Assembly: GCA_900660155.1 (NCBI GenBank)
Contig: CABFPE010000017.1
Location: 2,081,078 to 2,145,077, forward strand
Length of the DNA stretch: 64,000 bases
Direction of reading: 5' to 3'
Source of the DNA: Hofstenia miamia
Lineage: Eukaryota > Xenacoelomorpha > Acoela > Hofsteniidae
Shown here: piece by piece, positions 46,214 to 57,139 of the stretch
Numbering within the stretch: position 1 is the stretch's first letter
Layout of the letters: each line of letters opens with the position of its first letter
Notes under the pieces: generated by a model
Databases searched by the model: none
What the model was told of the DNA's origin: nothing
What the model saw: the letters and a program-made list of their open reading frames with translations, nothing else
Made by a program: the position numbers and the translations under genes

Positions 46214-46228
46214 TTGCGACCATGACAG
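46214..46228 (+). other. primer-binding site, tRNA-Arg-like
   Basis: TTGCGACCATGACAG directly follows the LTR end. It differs at two positions from TGGCGACCGTGACAG, the complement of a tRNA-Arg 3' end used as primer by some arthropod gypsy elements such as 412/mdg1. The two differences are G to T in the second base and G to A at a CpG. Confidence 0.7.
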
Positions 46229-46447
46229 TTAAAGAACAAGAAGAGAAGAAGAATCAGTCCAACATCCCAACTCAGAACTTAGAATCAACAAGTAACTAGA
46301 GCAACCAAAGTAACAGCAAACATGCAGGGAAGCAGATACAGCAGACAGCCAGCTATGAGGCAACAACTACAACTATACCTAATATAAAGCAGGTGCATGA
46401 CAAAGAGTCATACCAATCCACCAGCCACTACTATTTGTACTCAAAAA

Positions 46448-48096
46448 TGACAAATACATGAGGAAAAAAAGGTAGCACCAAGAGAGGTACAAACAAAACA
46501 ACCCCCACGCCAAGGAGAGCACACTCAGAGACAGATGTATCTGCTATAGAGCTGGAAACCCTACACATGTCCCCAGAAATGGGATCCAATGAAGTTCTAA
46601 ACATCCTACAACAAACAAACAAAACAGAGACAATATTGAGATCTGAGATACAACAATTAATGGAAAGAATGTCAACATTGGAACAAGAAAATGAGAACAT
46701 CTTAAGTGAACTAAAGATTGAAATGGATAACAACTTGGATAATCAGAGCAAAAATTTCCAAAGAGACATTAAGGCGCTAACAAACCAGTTGGCACAGTCA
46801 AACAAAGACTTCCAAGAACAAAACCAGAAATGGGAGAAGATATGTCAACAATTGGAGGACGCAAATAGGCAACTAATCCTAGACAATGATATTCAAGCCC
46901 AAGAGATAGAACAATTGAAAGACAGAGATGAAGACAATGAAAATCAGAATTGAGAAATAGAGGATCTGAGATGGAAACTAAAAAGGCTATGAGAGAATGG
47001 GGAAGGAAACCCAAAGGTAACAGCAATGCATGAAATGATAATTAAACAGAGGGAAGAAAGGAGCTTACAAGTGTCACCCATGAACTCTAAAAAACACTTC
47101 AGAGAAATGGAGGAAGAAGAGGAAGAAGAGAAAAGAAAGATCATTCATGAGATAACAAGGGGAGTGACAAATCAACTCACAATCAGTGAACAAATAAATA
47201 GACAAAAGAAACCAGTTGATGCTGCCAGAGAATAGCCACAACAACATAATACCATGTAAGGCAACTCTGCCAAAATTTAATGGGAAGGTGGCCAACTATA
47301 ACCTGACATTTCTGGAATGGCTGCAAATGTTCGAGATTACAATGGTGGAGAGGAAAGTGTACCAAAGGGCAGCAGCCACAAGGTTCCCACTATACCTAGC
47401 AGGGGCAGCCACTCAACATTACTTGCTCCTGGATGTGGATATGAAACAAGACTATAAATTGCTAATCAGAGATTTTGTAGACTACTATGAAAATGAGAGT
47501 TTAAAAATCAATACCAAATCATATTAAATTCAACAAAGATGCGAAAGACAGATGATATCTGAAACTATATCCAACAGATAGAATGATTACTGACACTTAG
47601 CTCAAGAGGAAATATGTATTCAAAGTATGATCTTTTCTCTCACATTTGTAAGGGCATGCCAGAAAACATCCATATGCAATTTGAAATCAAATGTGATGTA
47701 GATGATAAGTTGGAGAAGATGATCAGGAAAGCAATAGACATACAGGCAATGATAGAGAATAATGCCCACATCTATGAGAAAGCAATATGGAACAAGGAGA
47801 AACCTACAGAATGGCGAAATAACTATAAACCACAAACAGGGAACACCAAAATGTATAAAGAAAAGAAGGTGGAGAAATTCCTCAACATACAAAATAAGAA
47901 TGGGAAATTAAAGAAAGTAAGAGAAAGAGATATAAAGTGCTATGCTTGTGGACAGAAGGGGCACAGAAAGGACGAATGTAGAAAGCAAATTAACATGATT
48001 GGACAGGAAGAAGCGTATTACAATGATGAAGACATAATCAAATTTGAATTGGAATTGGTAGAGGACCCCCAAATGGAAGAAGAATCTGAAAACTAG
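46448..48096 (+). pseudogene. copy B: gag, broken
   Basis: The Gag polyprotein of a Ty3/gypsy element, which forms the particle and binds RNA. The likely start is ATG 46448, interrupted by TGA after four codons. Next come a coiled coil (46567-46953, heptad-like EIQQLMERMSTLEQENEN), two TGA stops, a highly acidic run (EEEEEEEK, about 47115), and a TAG at about 47233. The capsid-like part follows (LPKFNGKVANYNLTFLEWL … YLAGAATQHYLLL, 47216-47527, ending TAA), then an RNA-binding knuckle CYACGQKGHRKDEC (C-x2-C-x4-H-x4-C, about 47938-47979). The TAA after KSY is shared with copy C, so it predates their divergence or marks a frame change. Confidence 0.88.
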
Positions 48097-48114
48097 TCAG
48101 AGCACTGACTCAAA

Positions 48115-48458
48115 AAAACCAAGCATCTATAATGATCATGACGAACCTGGACAACATTAACATGATAATGAAAGCAAAAATCAATACAGGAGCAGCAACA
48201 TTGACAAAATTGGGATTTATATGAGAAGATTTACAATGTTCAAGCAAAAGGTTAATTAACACATCTGAAGAGTATATAGACACAAAAGGCAAGATTGAAG
48301 CAGTACAGATTAGGATAGCAAACACAACCATAGAACAAACACTAGTAGTAATTGATACCCATAACAACTTACTGCCTTATGAGGTGATATTAGGGGATGA
48401 TTTCCTCATGCAGAATGGATGTGTAATAAATTACTCAGACAGAATGATTAAAGTATGA
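48115..48458 (+). pseudogene. copy B: retropepsin-like protease, inactive
   Basis: The protease is recognisable by INTGAAT where active enzymes have a DTGA-type motif, and by YEVILGDDFLMQNGC near the C-terminus (cf. ILG.DFL). The catalytic Asp codon is AAT (48183-48185), preceded by C, so an ancestral ATCGAT decaying at CpG would explain it. Further breaks include a TGA after LGFI and a TGA at 48456-48458 that copy C also has. Confidence 0.75.
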
Positions 48459-48554
48459 GAAGCAGAAATCAAGATTGAAGAGCAAGAAGGAAAACCATCA
48501 ACAATAGTCTTTGAACTGGAGGAAGACATAAAACTACAACCATATCAATGGAGG

Positions 48555-50223
48555 ATGCACAGAGTGAAAATAGAAGAGGTGATAATGGCAGATATAATGA
48601 TTTATAGCAGCAAAGGAATCAACTTGAAAAGAGTGTTGATGCCGTCAAGCATGTGCATGATAAAGAATGGCAGAGGAAAGGTTCCAATACTAAATAGAAC
48701 AAATTGGAATATCAATGTGAAGAAAACAAATGTATGAATATTCAGACAGTACGTCAAATCTAACATCAAAGCTATTTGGAGAGCAATGTAAGATATCAAT
48801 GAGCATAGTAGTTTTTATGGTCAACTTGAGGACTTACAAACCATTGATGTAGTGAGTACTCCCCACAGCTGACTCAAGGGCAGAGGGATGAAAGCTGAAG
48901 AGGAAGACCAGTACAAGATACCCAAACTATTGGAAGAGGAATACTGACATTTGAGCAGAACACAATTACAACAACTTCTAGAGGTGCTAGAGAGACACAA
49001 CCAGATATTCAATTATGGAGAAATAAGTGTGGGACAAGTGATAGGTGAAACACACAGAATTATCATGACAACAAATAAGCCCATAAAGTTGCCAGCAAGG
49101 CAAGTACCAGAGCAAATGAAGGATACTCAATGAATTAATTGACAACAAAATAATACAACCTAGCAAAAGTCCATATGCTGCACCAACAGTATTTGTGAAA
49201 CAGGGAGACAAACACAGGCTATGTTTAGACTTCTGGAAGCTGAATGAAGAAACAAAGAAGTACTCATACCCACTGCCCAGGACAGAAGACATGCTATATG
49301 AGGCAAGCAAACACAAGTACTTCACGTTGATAGATCTATGCAATGCGTATTGGCAGGTGAGAATGGAAGAGGAAGATATAGAAAAGACAGCATTCATATT
49401 CTGTATGGCCTGTACAAATGGATATGTATGGCGTTTGGCCTATGCAATGCGCCTGCAACATTCCAGAGATACATAACAAAAGTGCTGAAGAACAGGAAAC
49501 ACAAGATGGAGGATGGCGTAAATGCATACATCAATGACATCATTGTGACTAGTGACATGATCAGGGAAAAACCTGCAGAAACTGGAATGAACACTATCAA
49601 TCCTGCAAAAAGCTGCCCTAAGAATTAATGGAAATAAATGCAACATCTTGAAAGAGAAAATCATATTGTGTAGGTGATTAATTGAAAAAGGGCGGATATG
49701 CATGAAGGACAATGCAAGAGATATGATCAGGAGAATAGAGAAACCAAACAACAAGAAGGATATCCAAAGAATAATGGGATTCTTCAATTATTACAGCACT
49801 TTTATCCCCAACATTGTGGGGAAGACTGCCAAGATGACGTGGCTGATGAGTAAGTCAGTACCATTTATATGGACATGGCAGGAGCAGGAGGAGCTAGATA
49901 AGATAAAAGAAGAACTAGCAAAGTTGCCATCATTGAACACTCCCAACTATAAAGAAACATTCATACTAGACTGTGATGCCAGCAAGGTAGCAATCAGAGC
50001 AACACTGCAACAACTAAAGGATGGTAGGGAGGTACCCTTACAATTCTTTAGCCATAGTTTGAAATCAAGTGAAGAGAACTACAGATCAACAAAATTAGAG
50101 ATGCTGGCACTGATCAAGAGCATCAAGAAATTTAGGCACTTCTTAATAGGCTGGCAGTTTAGGGTTCATACCAATAACAGTGGATTGGCATGGCTCAAGA
50201 AGTCTTTGGGTGACAAATTATAG
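48555..50223 (+). pseudogene. copy B: reverse transcriptase and RNase H
   Basis: Gypsy-type RT. The N-terminal region is NQIFNYGEISVGQVIG (48951-49133). The palm follows with CLDFWKLNEE and FTLIDLCNAYWQV (first catalytic Asp about 49333), then after a frameshift MAFGLCNAPATFQRY and AYINDIIV. The family's Y.DD box is YIND, because AAT replaces the first Asp codon at 49533-49535. The connection and RNase H lie in 49702-50223: MGFFNYYSTFIPNI, FILDCDASKVAI, FFSHSLKSSEENYRSTKLEML and HTNNSGLAWL. The last has Asn (50173-50175) where RNase H normally has TD. At least five stops or frameshifts are visible. The enzyme cannot be active. Confidence 0.92.
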
Positions 50224-51268
50224 AAAAACAAAAAGACAATGTAATATTAAGCAAAATCATAAAGAATTTACAGGAGCCAAGTGTAAAATTATCAAAGTTA
50301 ACTGTGAGTTACTATGAGAGGTATAGATGGAAAAAGAACAGGAATGGACTCTTCTACATATAAGGATAAAACAATAGCATTGCAATACCAGAGTACTATA
50401 AATGTGAACTGGTAGGGAAGATTCACAAGAAGGGCCACATAGGTATCACGCAAATGGAGAGCATGTTCAATGCAAGGTTTTTTACAAAGGCAATAGGGAA
50501 AGTCTCAGAAGAAATAATCAACAAATGTATGAAATGTCTCCTCCATAACAAACAACATTTTCCAACACAGAGAGCACTGCTAGAAAAGATCATATTGATG
50601 CAACCCAATGAGATCCTGCACATAGACTTAGAAATGTTGTCAAAAGATGAGGAGGGATATCAGTACTTACTAGTGATGGTGGACAATTTCACAAAAATAT
50701 GTGAAGTTAATCCCAATGAAGAACACAACAGCTGAAACAACCACTGATATAGTAATGAAAGAATGGATACTGAAATTCAGGCCAATGGAGACAATAATCA
50801 CTGACAAGGGGCCACAATTTGAAAGCAACTTGTTCCAAGAGATGGCACACTTACTGGAAGTAATGAGTGAAAGAACAACAGCATACCATCCACAGGCAAA
50901 CAGCACAGTGGAGAGACTGAATAGAACTTTGATAAAGCTAATTAGAGTCACAACTTCAAGAATAGGGTGTTGCAAATGGAGAGAAGTAATTGAAATGATT
51001 GAGTATTTTTACAATCCATCCATACATTCAACAACTGGGATAACACCATTTAAGGCCATGTTTGGAAGAGAGGTGGTGACACCATTATCAATGCAATACT
51101 TCACCTATAGTGGAAAGATGGACAACAAATATGTGGATCAACTAAGGAATCAGATAACAGTGATACATGAGATGATGTGTCATAACATCAAAAATCAGCT
51201 GTGAGACAACAGAGAAACTACAATAAACAAATTTATGGTCATGCACATAAAATAGGCAACACAGTTTA
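50224..51268 (+). pseudogene. copy B: integrase, frameshifted and cut at N
   Basis: The HHCC-type N-terminus begins HKKGHIGITQME (about 50424), with paired cysteines KCMKC. The core has HID with D about 50625, TDKGPQF with D about 50803, and STVERL with E about 50911 (DD35E spacing kept). A frameshift near 50725 (…NPNEEHNS stop) separates the first Asp from the other two, and another near 51190 breaks the C-terminal part. The sequence stops at the single N (51269). Confidence 0.92.
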
Positions 51269-51269
51269 N
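51269..51269. other. single-N join between copies B and C
   Basis: Left of the N is integrase C-terminal sequence; right of it is the middle of gag from a clearly diverged copy. This is a scaffold join, not a continuous element. Confidence 0.9.
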
Positions 51270-51990
51270 CTATCAGGGGCAGCCTCTCAACACTACCTGC
51301 TCCTGAATGCGGATACAAAACGAGACTACAAATTGCTAATCAGAGATTTCATAGATTACTATGAAAATGAAAGTTTCAAAAATCAATACAAATCATATTA
51401 AATTCAACACAGATGCAAAAGACAGATGATATCCAAAATTATATTCAAGTGAAAGTACAATCTCTTTTTTCACATTTGCAAAGGCATGCCAAAGAACATC
51501 TGTATGCAATTTGAAATAGAGTGCGATGTTGATGACAAGTTGGAGAAAATGATCAGGAAAGCCATAGACATACAGGCAACAATAGAGAATAATGCCCACA
51601 TCTATAAAGAAAGCAATATGGAATAAGGAAAAACTGTAATAATGGAGAAATAGCTACAAACCACAAACAGGGAACACCAAAATGTACAAAGAAAAAAAGG
51701 TGGAGAAATTCATCAACATAAAAAATAAGGATGGGAAATCAAAGAAAGTAAGAGAAAGAGACATAAAGTGCTATGTTTGTGGACATAAGGGGCACAGAAA
51801 GGATGAATGTAGAAAGCAAATCAATATGATCAGAGAGGAAGAAGCATATTGCAACAATGAGGACATAATCAAATCTGAATCAGAATTGGTAGAGGATCCC
51901 AAACAGGGGAAGAATTGGAAAACTAGCCATAGTGCCAACTCAAAAAAACCAAGCACCAATAATGATCATGATGAACCTGGACAACATTAA
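51270..51990 (+). pseudogene. copy C: gag, 5'-truncated
   Basis: Starts within the capsid-like region (LSGAASQHYLLLNADTK). It shares the TAA after YKSY with copy B, has further stops, then the knuckle CYVCGHKGHRKDEC (about 51769-51810). Diverged from B by many substitutions. Confidence 0.88.
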
Positions 51991-52580
51991 CACGATAACA
52001 TTAATGATAAATGGGATTTTAACAAAAGCAATGATCAATATGGGAGCAGCAACATCAATAATAACAGATGAGTGCACGACAAAATTGGGATTTACAATGT
52101 TTGAGCAAAAGACTAATTAACACATCTGGAGACTAGATAGACACAAAAGGCAAGATCAATGCAGTACAAATTAGAATAGCAAATACAACCTTTGAGCAAA
52201 CACTAGTAGTAATAGACACACATAACAACTTACTGCCTTATGAGGTGATATTAGGGGATGATTTCCTGACAAAGAATGGATGTGTAATAAATTATGCTGA
52301 CAGAATGATCAAAGTTTGAGAAGAGGAAATTGAAATTGAAGAGCAAAAAGGAAAACCTTCAATGATACTCTTCAAACTGGAGGAAGATATAAAGCTGCAG
52401 TCATATCAAAGGAGGATGCACGGAGTGAAAACAGAAGAAATGATAACAGCAGATATAATGATTTATAATAACAAAGATATCAATTCAAAAAGAGTGTTGA
52501 TGCCGTCAAGTGTGTGCGTGATAAAGAATAGCAGATGAATGGTCCCAATACTAAATGCAACAAATCATAACAACAACATG
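51957..52580 (+). pseudogene. copy C: protease, then deletion scar
   Basis: The protease is readable as LDNINTITLMINGILTKAM and INMGAATSIIT, with Asn (52037-52039) in place of the catalytic Asp as in copy B, and then YEVILGDDFL. It carries the shared TGA at 52317-52319. Homology to copy B runs to the equivalent of about 48724, then jumps near 52580 to the equivalent of about 50743. About 2.0 kb encoding all of RT and RNase H and the start of integrase is therefore deleted. Confidence 0.8.
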
Positions 52581-52591
52581 AAGACATAGCA

Positions 52592-53557
52592 ATGAAAGAA
52601 TGGATCCTGAAGTTCGGGCCAATGGAGATGATAATCACTGATAAGGGGCCACAATTTGAAAGCAACTTGTTCCAAGAAATGGCATGCCTACTGGAAGTCA
52701 TAAGCAAAAGAACAACAGCATACCATCCAAAGGTGAATGGCGCAGTGGAGAGACTGAATAGAACCTTGATAAAGCTGATCAGAGTTACAACTTCAAGAGT
52801 AGGGGGTCTCAAATGGAGAGAAGTAATTGAAATGATCGTGTATTTTTACAATACGTCCATACATTCGACATCTGGGATAACACCATGTTTGGAAGAGTGG
52901 CAGCGACACCATTATCAATGCAATACTTTGCCTATAGTGGAAAGTTGGACAACCAATACGTGAATCAATTTAGGAATCAGATAACAGTGATGCATGAGAC
53001 AATGTGTCATCCCATGAACAAATCAGCCATGAGACAACAGCCAACTACAATAAGAAAATTTACTGTCACATGCATAAACTAGGCGACACAGTTTACGCAT
53101 TCACACCCATGAAATTCACAGACACAAACCAGGTCTGAAAGTTAAAAACATTTGGTCAGGTCCATATAAAATAACGCAAGTATTACCAAATAATGAGTAC
53201 ATGTTAGATAATGATAGATTACTGCACTTCCAAAACCTAAAACAGGCAAAAGCAGATATCAAAGAATAGATATTAAATGAAAATGCTGAGTTCAAAATAA
53301 GTTGCATTAATAGTAATGAGATTTTATACAATATGAGTGAATTAGATAGTCTACCAGAGGAAGGCTTAGACAAAGAATTCGAAGCAAATATCAGTAATGA
53401 GGATATACAAAGGAGAGTGCTGCCAAGGCGTGCAGCAAGAGATAAATATATATATGACCCTCAAATATGGGATATAAATTTATTATCTGAATTTAGGAAA
53501 TTTGAACAAGATGCAACAGTCATTAAGGAAGAGAGTGCACTAAACCCAGAGACCTGA
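52592..53557 (+). pseudogene. copy C: integrase core and C-terminus
   Basis: Begins inside the catalytic core: TDKGPQF (second Asp) and AVERLNRTL (Glu) at DD35E spacing; the first Asp is lost in the deletion. Frameshifts occur near 52890 and 53085. The C-terminal part includes SGPYKI (about 53157) and the acidic tail ELDSLPEEGLDKEFEANIS (53333-53557), ending at TGA after NPET as in copy A. A TAG-type break lies near 53267. Confidence 0.85.
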
Positions 53558-53689
53558 GGAGATGACAATGTCAAATCCATGGAGAAGAATATGAAGGAAA
53601 TCTCGAACCAGATGTCCAATGGAAGACAGAATAGATGAGAACCAACCCACAACTAATCAAAGTCGCAGAGTGAGAAGGCGTCCAAGTAG

Positions 53690-54080
53690 TCCCCAATGCT
53701 GATTCAAGGGCAGAGAGACAAAAAGACACAATGGATCTCCTGCTGGAGATCTGCACCTCTGATTCTAGGGCAAGCAGAGAACCAGTGAACATCCTAGAGA
53801 CCTGCACCACTGACTTGAGGGCATGCAGAGAACTGGTGGAACACAGCACAACTTTTCTTCCAGTCCACCTTGCTGATTTGAGGGCAGTGCAACCATTGGA
53901 GTTCCAGGGGAAGGTGAGAGTGGGCAAAGAATCATGCATATATGGAAGCAATTTGAGGCTGACAGATCAATGGAACCCTCAGTCAGTAAATTGCTGAAAG
54001 TGTCAACCATGAGCCAATTTGAGGGCGACTCAGTGGAAACCATCAGCTTGGACTCACTTGATGGTGAGCTGAGCACCAGT
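53690..54080 (+). repeat. copy C: DxRA motif repeats in linker
   Basis: Units built on CTGA(T/C)T(C/T)(G/A/T)AGGGCA occur near 53698, 53758, 53811 and 53874, with a variant CCAATTTGAGGGCGACTC near 54014. In the open 88-residue frame 53731-53997 they read SDSRASRE, TDLRACRE and ADLRAVQP. The end of this frame overlaps the start of ORF3 (53934) in the -1 frame. Both frames are also open in copy A. A related CTGACTCAAGGGCAGAGG lies in the RT region of copy B near 48869. Confidence 0.6.
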
Positions 54081-57000
54081 AGCCCACTACAGATTACACA
54101 GCTACATGCCCATTCTGAAAGCACATCAGAAAGAACAGTGCACTTGAAAGATAGAGAGAAAAAGATATTGAAAATAGACAGGGAAACCCTGCACCCCTAC
54201 TTTATGGGAATGATGAAAATGAGAAAGAATGCATACCAGAAACTGTCACCAGAAACAAAAAGTCACATTTTAAAGATAGCAAAGACAGAGGGCAGCAATT
54301 TACCCATAGTATTATATGTGCAGAAAAGACCCATGGTCAACATGATCATAAGCTATCAAAGAGAATTAGATGAAATGGTAGAGCAATCATATATGCACAG
54401 TATGGTGCATGTCACTTTCAATGACAACTTCACACTAGAAACAGCCCAAGCAATCATGGCATACATAGAACAGATTTTGAAGATACAAGAAATTAACATA
54501 GAAAGGACAATCTAATGATCATTCACATCCTAAAAGAAAATAATACAACAAAAATTTGGAGAAACAGTTAGATCAAACTCTAAGAATGGCAAGAGTGCAG
54601 GGCATATAAGTAGTAATAATCAGAAGAACAATGATCACAGAACTACAACCATTCCTGAGAGAACTACAGATACAGGTTGAAAATGTGTTTTTATGGGAAA
54701 AAGTAACAACAGAAGCAAAGGTTGTGGAACTAATTTGCCTAGATTTGCATATCAATTATTGGGTAGCCTATTGCAGACTGATGGTAGATCCATGTAGAGC
54801 AATTGATTTATTTAAACAAATAAAAACAATAGAAATGACAACACATGTAGAGGGCATAGAAAAAGTGAACATGCTATTCATCAAGTGCAGTCTCACACAA
54901 AGGCAGGAACACATAAAAAGGATACAAGAGATATGGAACAAAATGAAGGTACAGAAGAAGGTGAAAGAAGAGTGGCCAGAAATACACATTGAGGCCCTGT
55001 TGATAAAATACCATAAGACTGTTGAGGTAGCACTGTTGGAAATCAACAGAGCATATGAATTAAATTCAACAAAGGATTTCAAAAATATGCTATTTGAGGA
55101 AAAGTACACCCCAGAAATCAGGTTCAGAACATCCGCATGGAATCTAGGAATATTCATGACACAGGAACAGGAATTGAGGATACCAATTTCAAAAGCAGGA
55201 CACCACAAGTTAGCCAAAGCAAAGTAATACAAAATAGATTTATCCCCAGTGAACATGCAAACAAAAAATTGGTTGCTGAAAGGGCATGTTGAGAAGTTGA
55301 CATCCCCAGACAAAATCAAGAAAAGTTCATCATTATTAACAAAAGCCCACTAGGAAGAATGTCAATGGTGGACATAGCAAATAGAATGGGGATTGTGCTG
55401 GAAGAATTAACAGTATTTGATTAACCCATGCAAAAATACATGTTGGGTGCCACATTGGAAACATGACTAAGATAGGTTGAAACAGAACCCTGGATAACAA
55501 CAAAGAAAATTATTAAACAAAAAATCATAGACACCAAAGAAATTGTAAACATTGTGAAAAACAAAGAGATCCAATGAACGTTAGAACTGGACATGAAGAC
55601 ATACAAGAAAGAGAGCCCTCACTGCACATTTGTGAAGATCATTAAGAGCATGGAAATGATGCAAAGGAGAGGAATAACAGAACCTGTGGAAGTCTGTGAG
55701 ATGACAACAAAAACACAAAAAGAAATGCTGGAGGAGGAAGAATTGCTAATGTTGACACAAGTAATACTATCACCAAAGACACAACAACAAATAGACAGGA
55801 TAAATAGAAAAATGGGGAGCTGAAACACTGGAACATATGATGGAATGGATCAACATGGATGACGAGAGATTCTTAGTCAAAATTAAAAATAACTAAAGAA
55901 AAAGTAGAAATTTGCTCAAGGAATTATCAGTACATGAAGGAGGAGCAAACAGTAGCATTGATGAAACTCATGTTCACAGAACAATTCACAAAAACTGAAT
56001 TAGAAGAGATACTAAAACCATGCAATAAATTAGCAGTAGATGTAGAATGCATTACATCAAAATTGAAAGTGAATGACAAGATCCAAATGAGAATGAGCAG
56101 GAGAGGCTTAATGCAAATATTCTGGGAAGCACTAAAAGAAAGTAAGATGAACTATCCAGCCATGAATGGATTGGCAACAGCACCCACAATTTCACAAGAT
56201 TATCAAGAGATAGAGCAACAAATAAGAACCAAAATCCTCATATGCACCCCACCACAAACAGTATCTATCCTGATGGTACTCCCATGATGGAGAATACTGA
56301 AGAATGTGAAGATCACCAAAACTTTCTTACACAAATACAAGACTTATGTGAATACAAAAGATGGAGCAAAAGCAATAGTTGAAAGAGATGATTACAAAAA
56401 GATAAAGGAAATATTACTAAAAAACAATAACAAGGAAAGGGTATATGTTGAGGGTGTGATAACTCCTTATCAGCTATATACGTAAGGAAAACCAATTCAT
56501 GAACAGTTAAAAGAACTATGAGAAGAAATAGATAAACATACAACAAAGGTAATCATGCTGTTTTTGGGAGTAAACAATGTAGTGTGGTTGGATTTATGGG
56601 ATAAAGAGTACCATTTTTATGATGTCACAAAAAGAGTAGAGATAGTGACAATGATGAGATTAAGTAAGAATGATCCAATGACAATAACAGAAGAGGAAGT
56701 GAGAGACAACATAAGCTACTTTTATAAGGATGTGGCAAACACAAGGAATCTCAGGAGGGTTTTTACATTCTTTTACCCAAATAAAATGATACGTGAAGAG
56801 ATGGCTCACATGAGTAGAGCAGACATGCAGATGATGTTAATGATAGCAATAAAAGGGATCCATCTATAAAAGAAATTCTATGAGATCTTCTAAGAGAAAA
56901 TGAACAAACTCAGAGAAATCACACTGATCTCAGAGAACATTAAAGAGGCCAAATTCTTGCAATGCCACAGTACAGTAACAACAGAGAAAGATGCAGTACT

Positions 57001-57139
57001 AAAAATAACCAAACAACTAGAATTTGCAACAACCAGATGGAGTGATCCCCAAGCAGAAATAGTAATTAAAAAAGCAGGTGAATTAGTCCACAGAGAATGC
57101 GCAGTGCTAAAAATAATGCAAGCTGAGGAGGGCTTGTAG
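53934..57139 (+). pseudogene. copy C: long extra ORF (ORF3) before 3' LTR
   Basis: About 3.2 kb of broken coding sequence between integrase and the 3' LTR. Open pieces are 53934-54515, 54631-55227, 55593-55823, 55934-56287, 56555-56869 and 56900-57139, separated by stops or frameshifts. Together they span about 1,050 codons. The protein is rich in K, E, M and I, strongly helical, and poor in cysteine. It has no visible signal peptide, membrane segment or fusion-like region, so it does not look like the env of errantiviruses. Landmarks are LDSLDGELSTSS, HPYFMGMMKMRKNAYQKLS, FTLETAQAIMAYIEQ, NYWVAYCRLMVDPC, NKMKVQKKVKEEWPEIH, LFLGVNNVVWLDLWDKEYH and VFTFFYPNKMIREEMAHMS. Its start is supported by copy A. 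Its stop codon TAG (57137-57139) is supplied by the LTR start TGTAGC. Function unknown. Confidence 0.78.
57124..57131 (+). other. candidate polypurine tract
   Basis: A GAGGAGGG purine run ends three bases before the LTR start TGTAGC. This is where plus-strand priming is expected. It overlaps the last codons of ORF3. Confidence 0.5.

Noticed and set aside
46448-53557. Abundant in-frame TGA codons suggesting stop-codon reassignment
   Set aside because: TAA, TAG and frameshifts also occur, and TGA fits CpG decay of CGA. Candidate host exons use ordinary codons.
53934-57139. ORF3 as a retroviral-type envelope gene
   Set aside because: No signal peptide, transmembrane segment, cysteine pattern or fusion-like stretch is visible in any piece.
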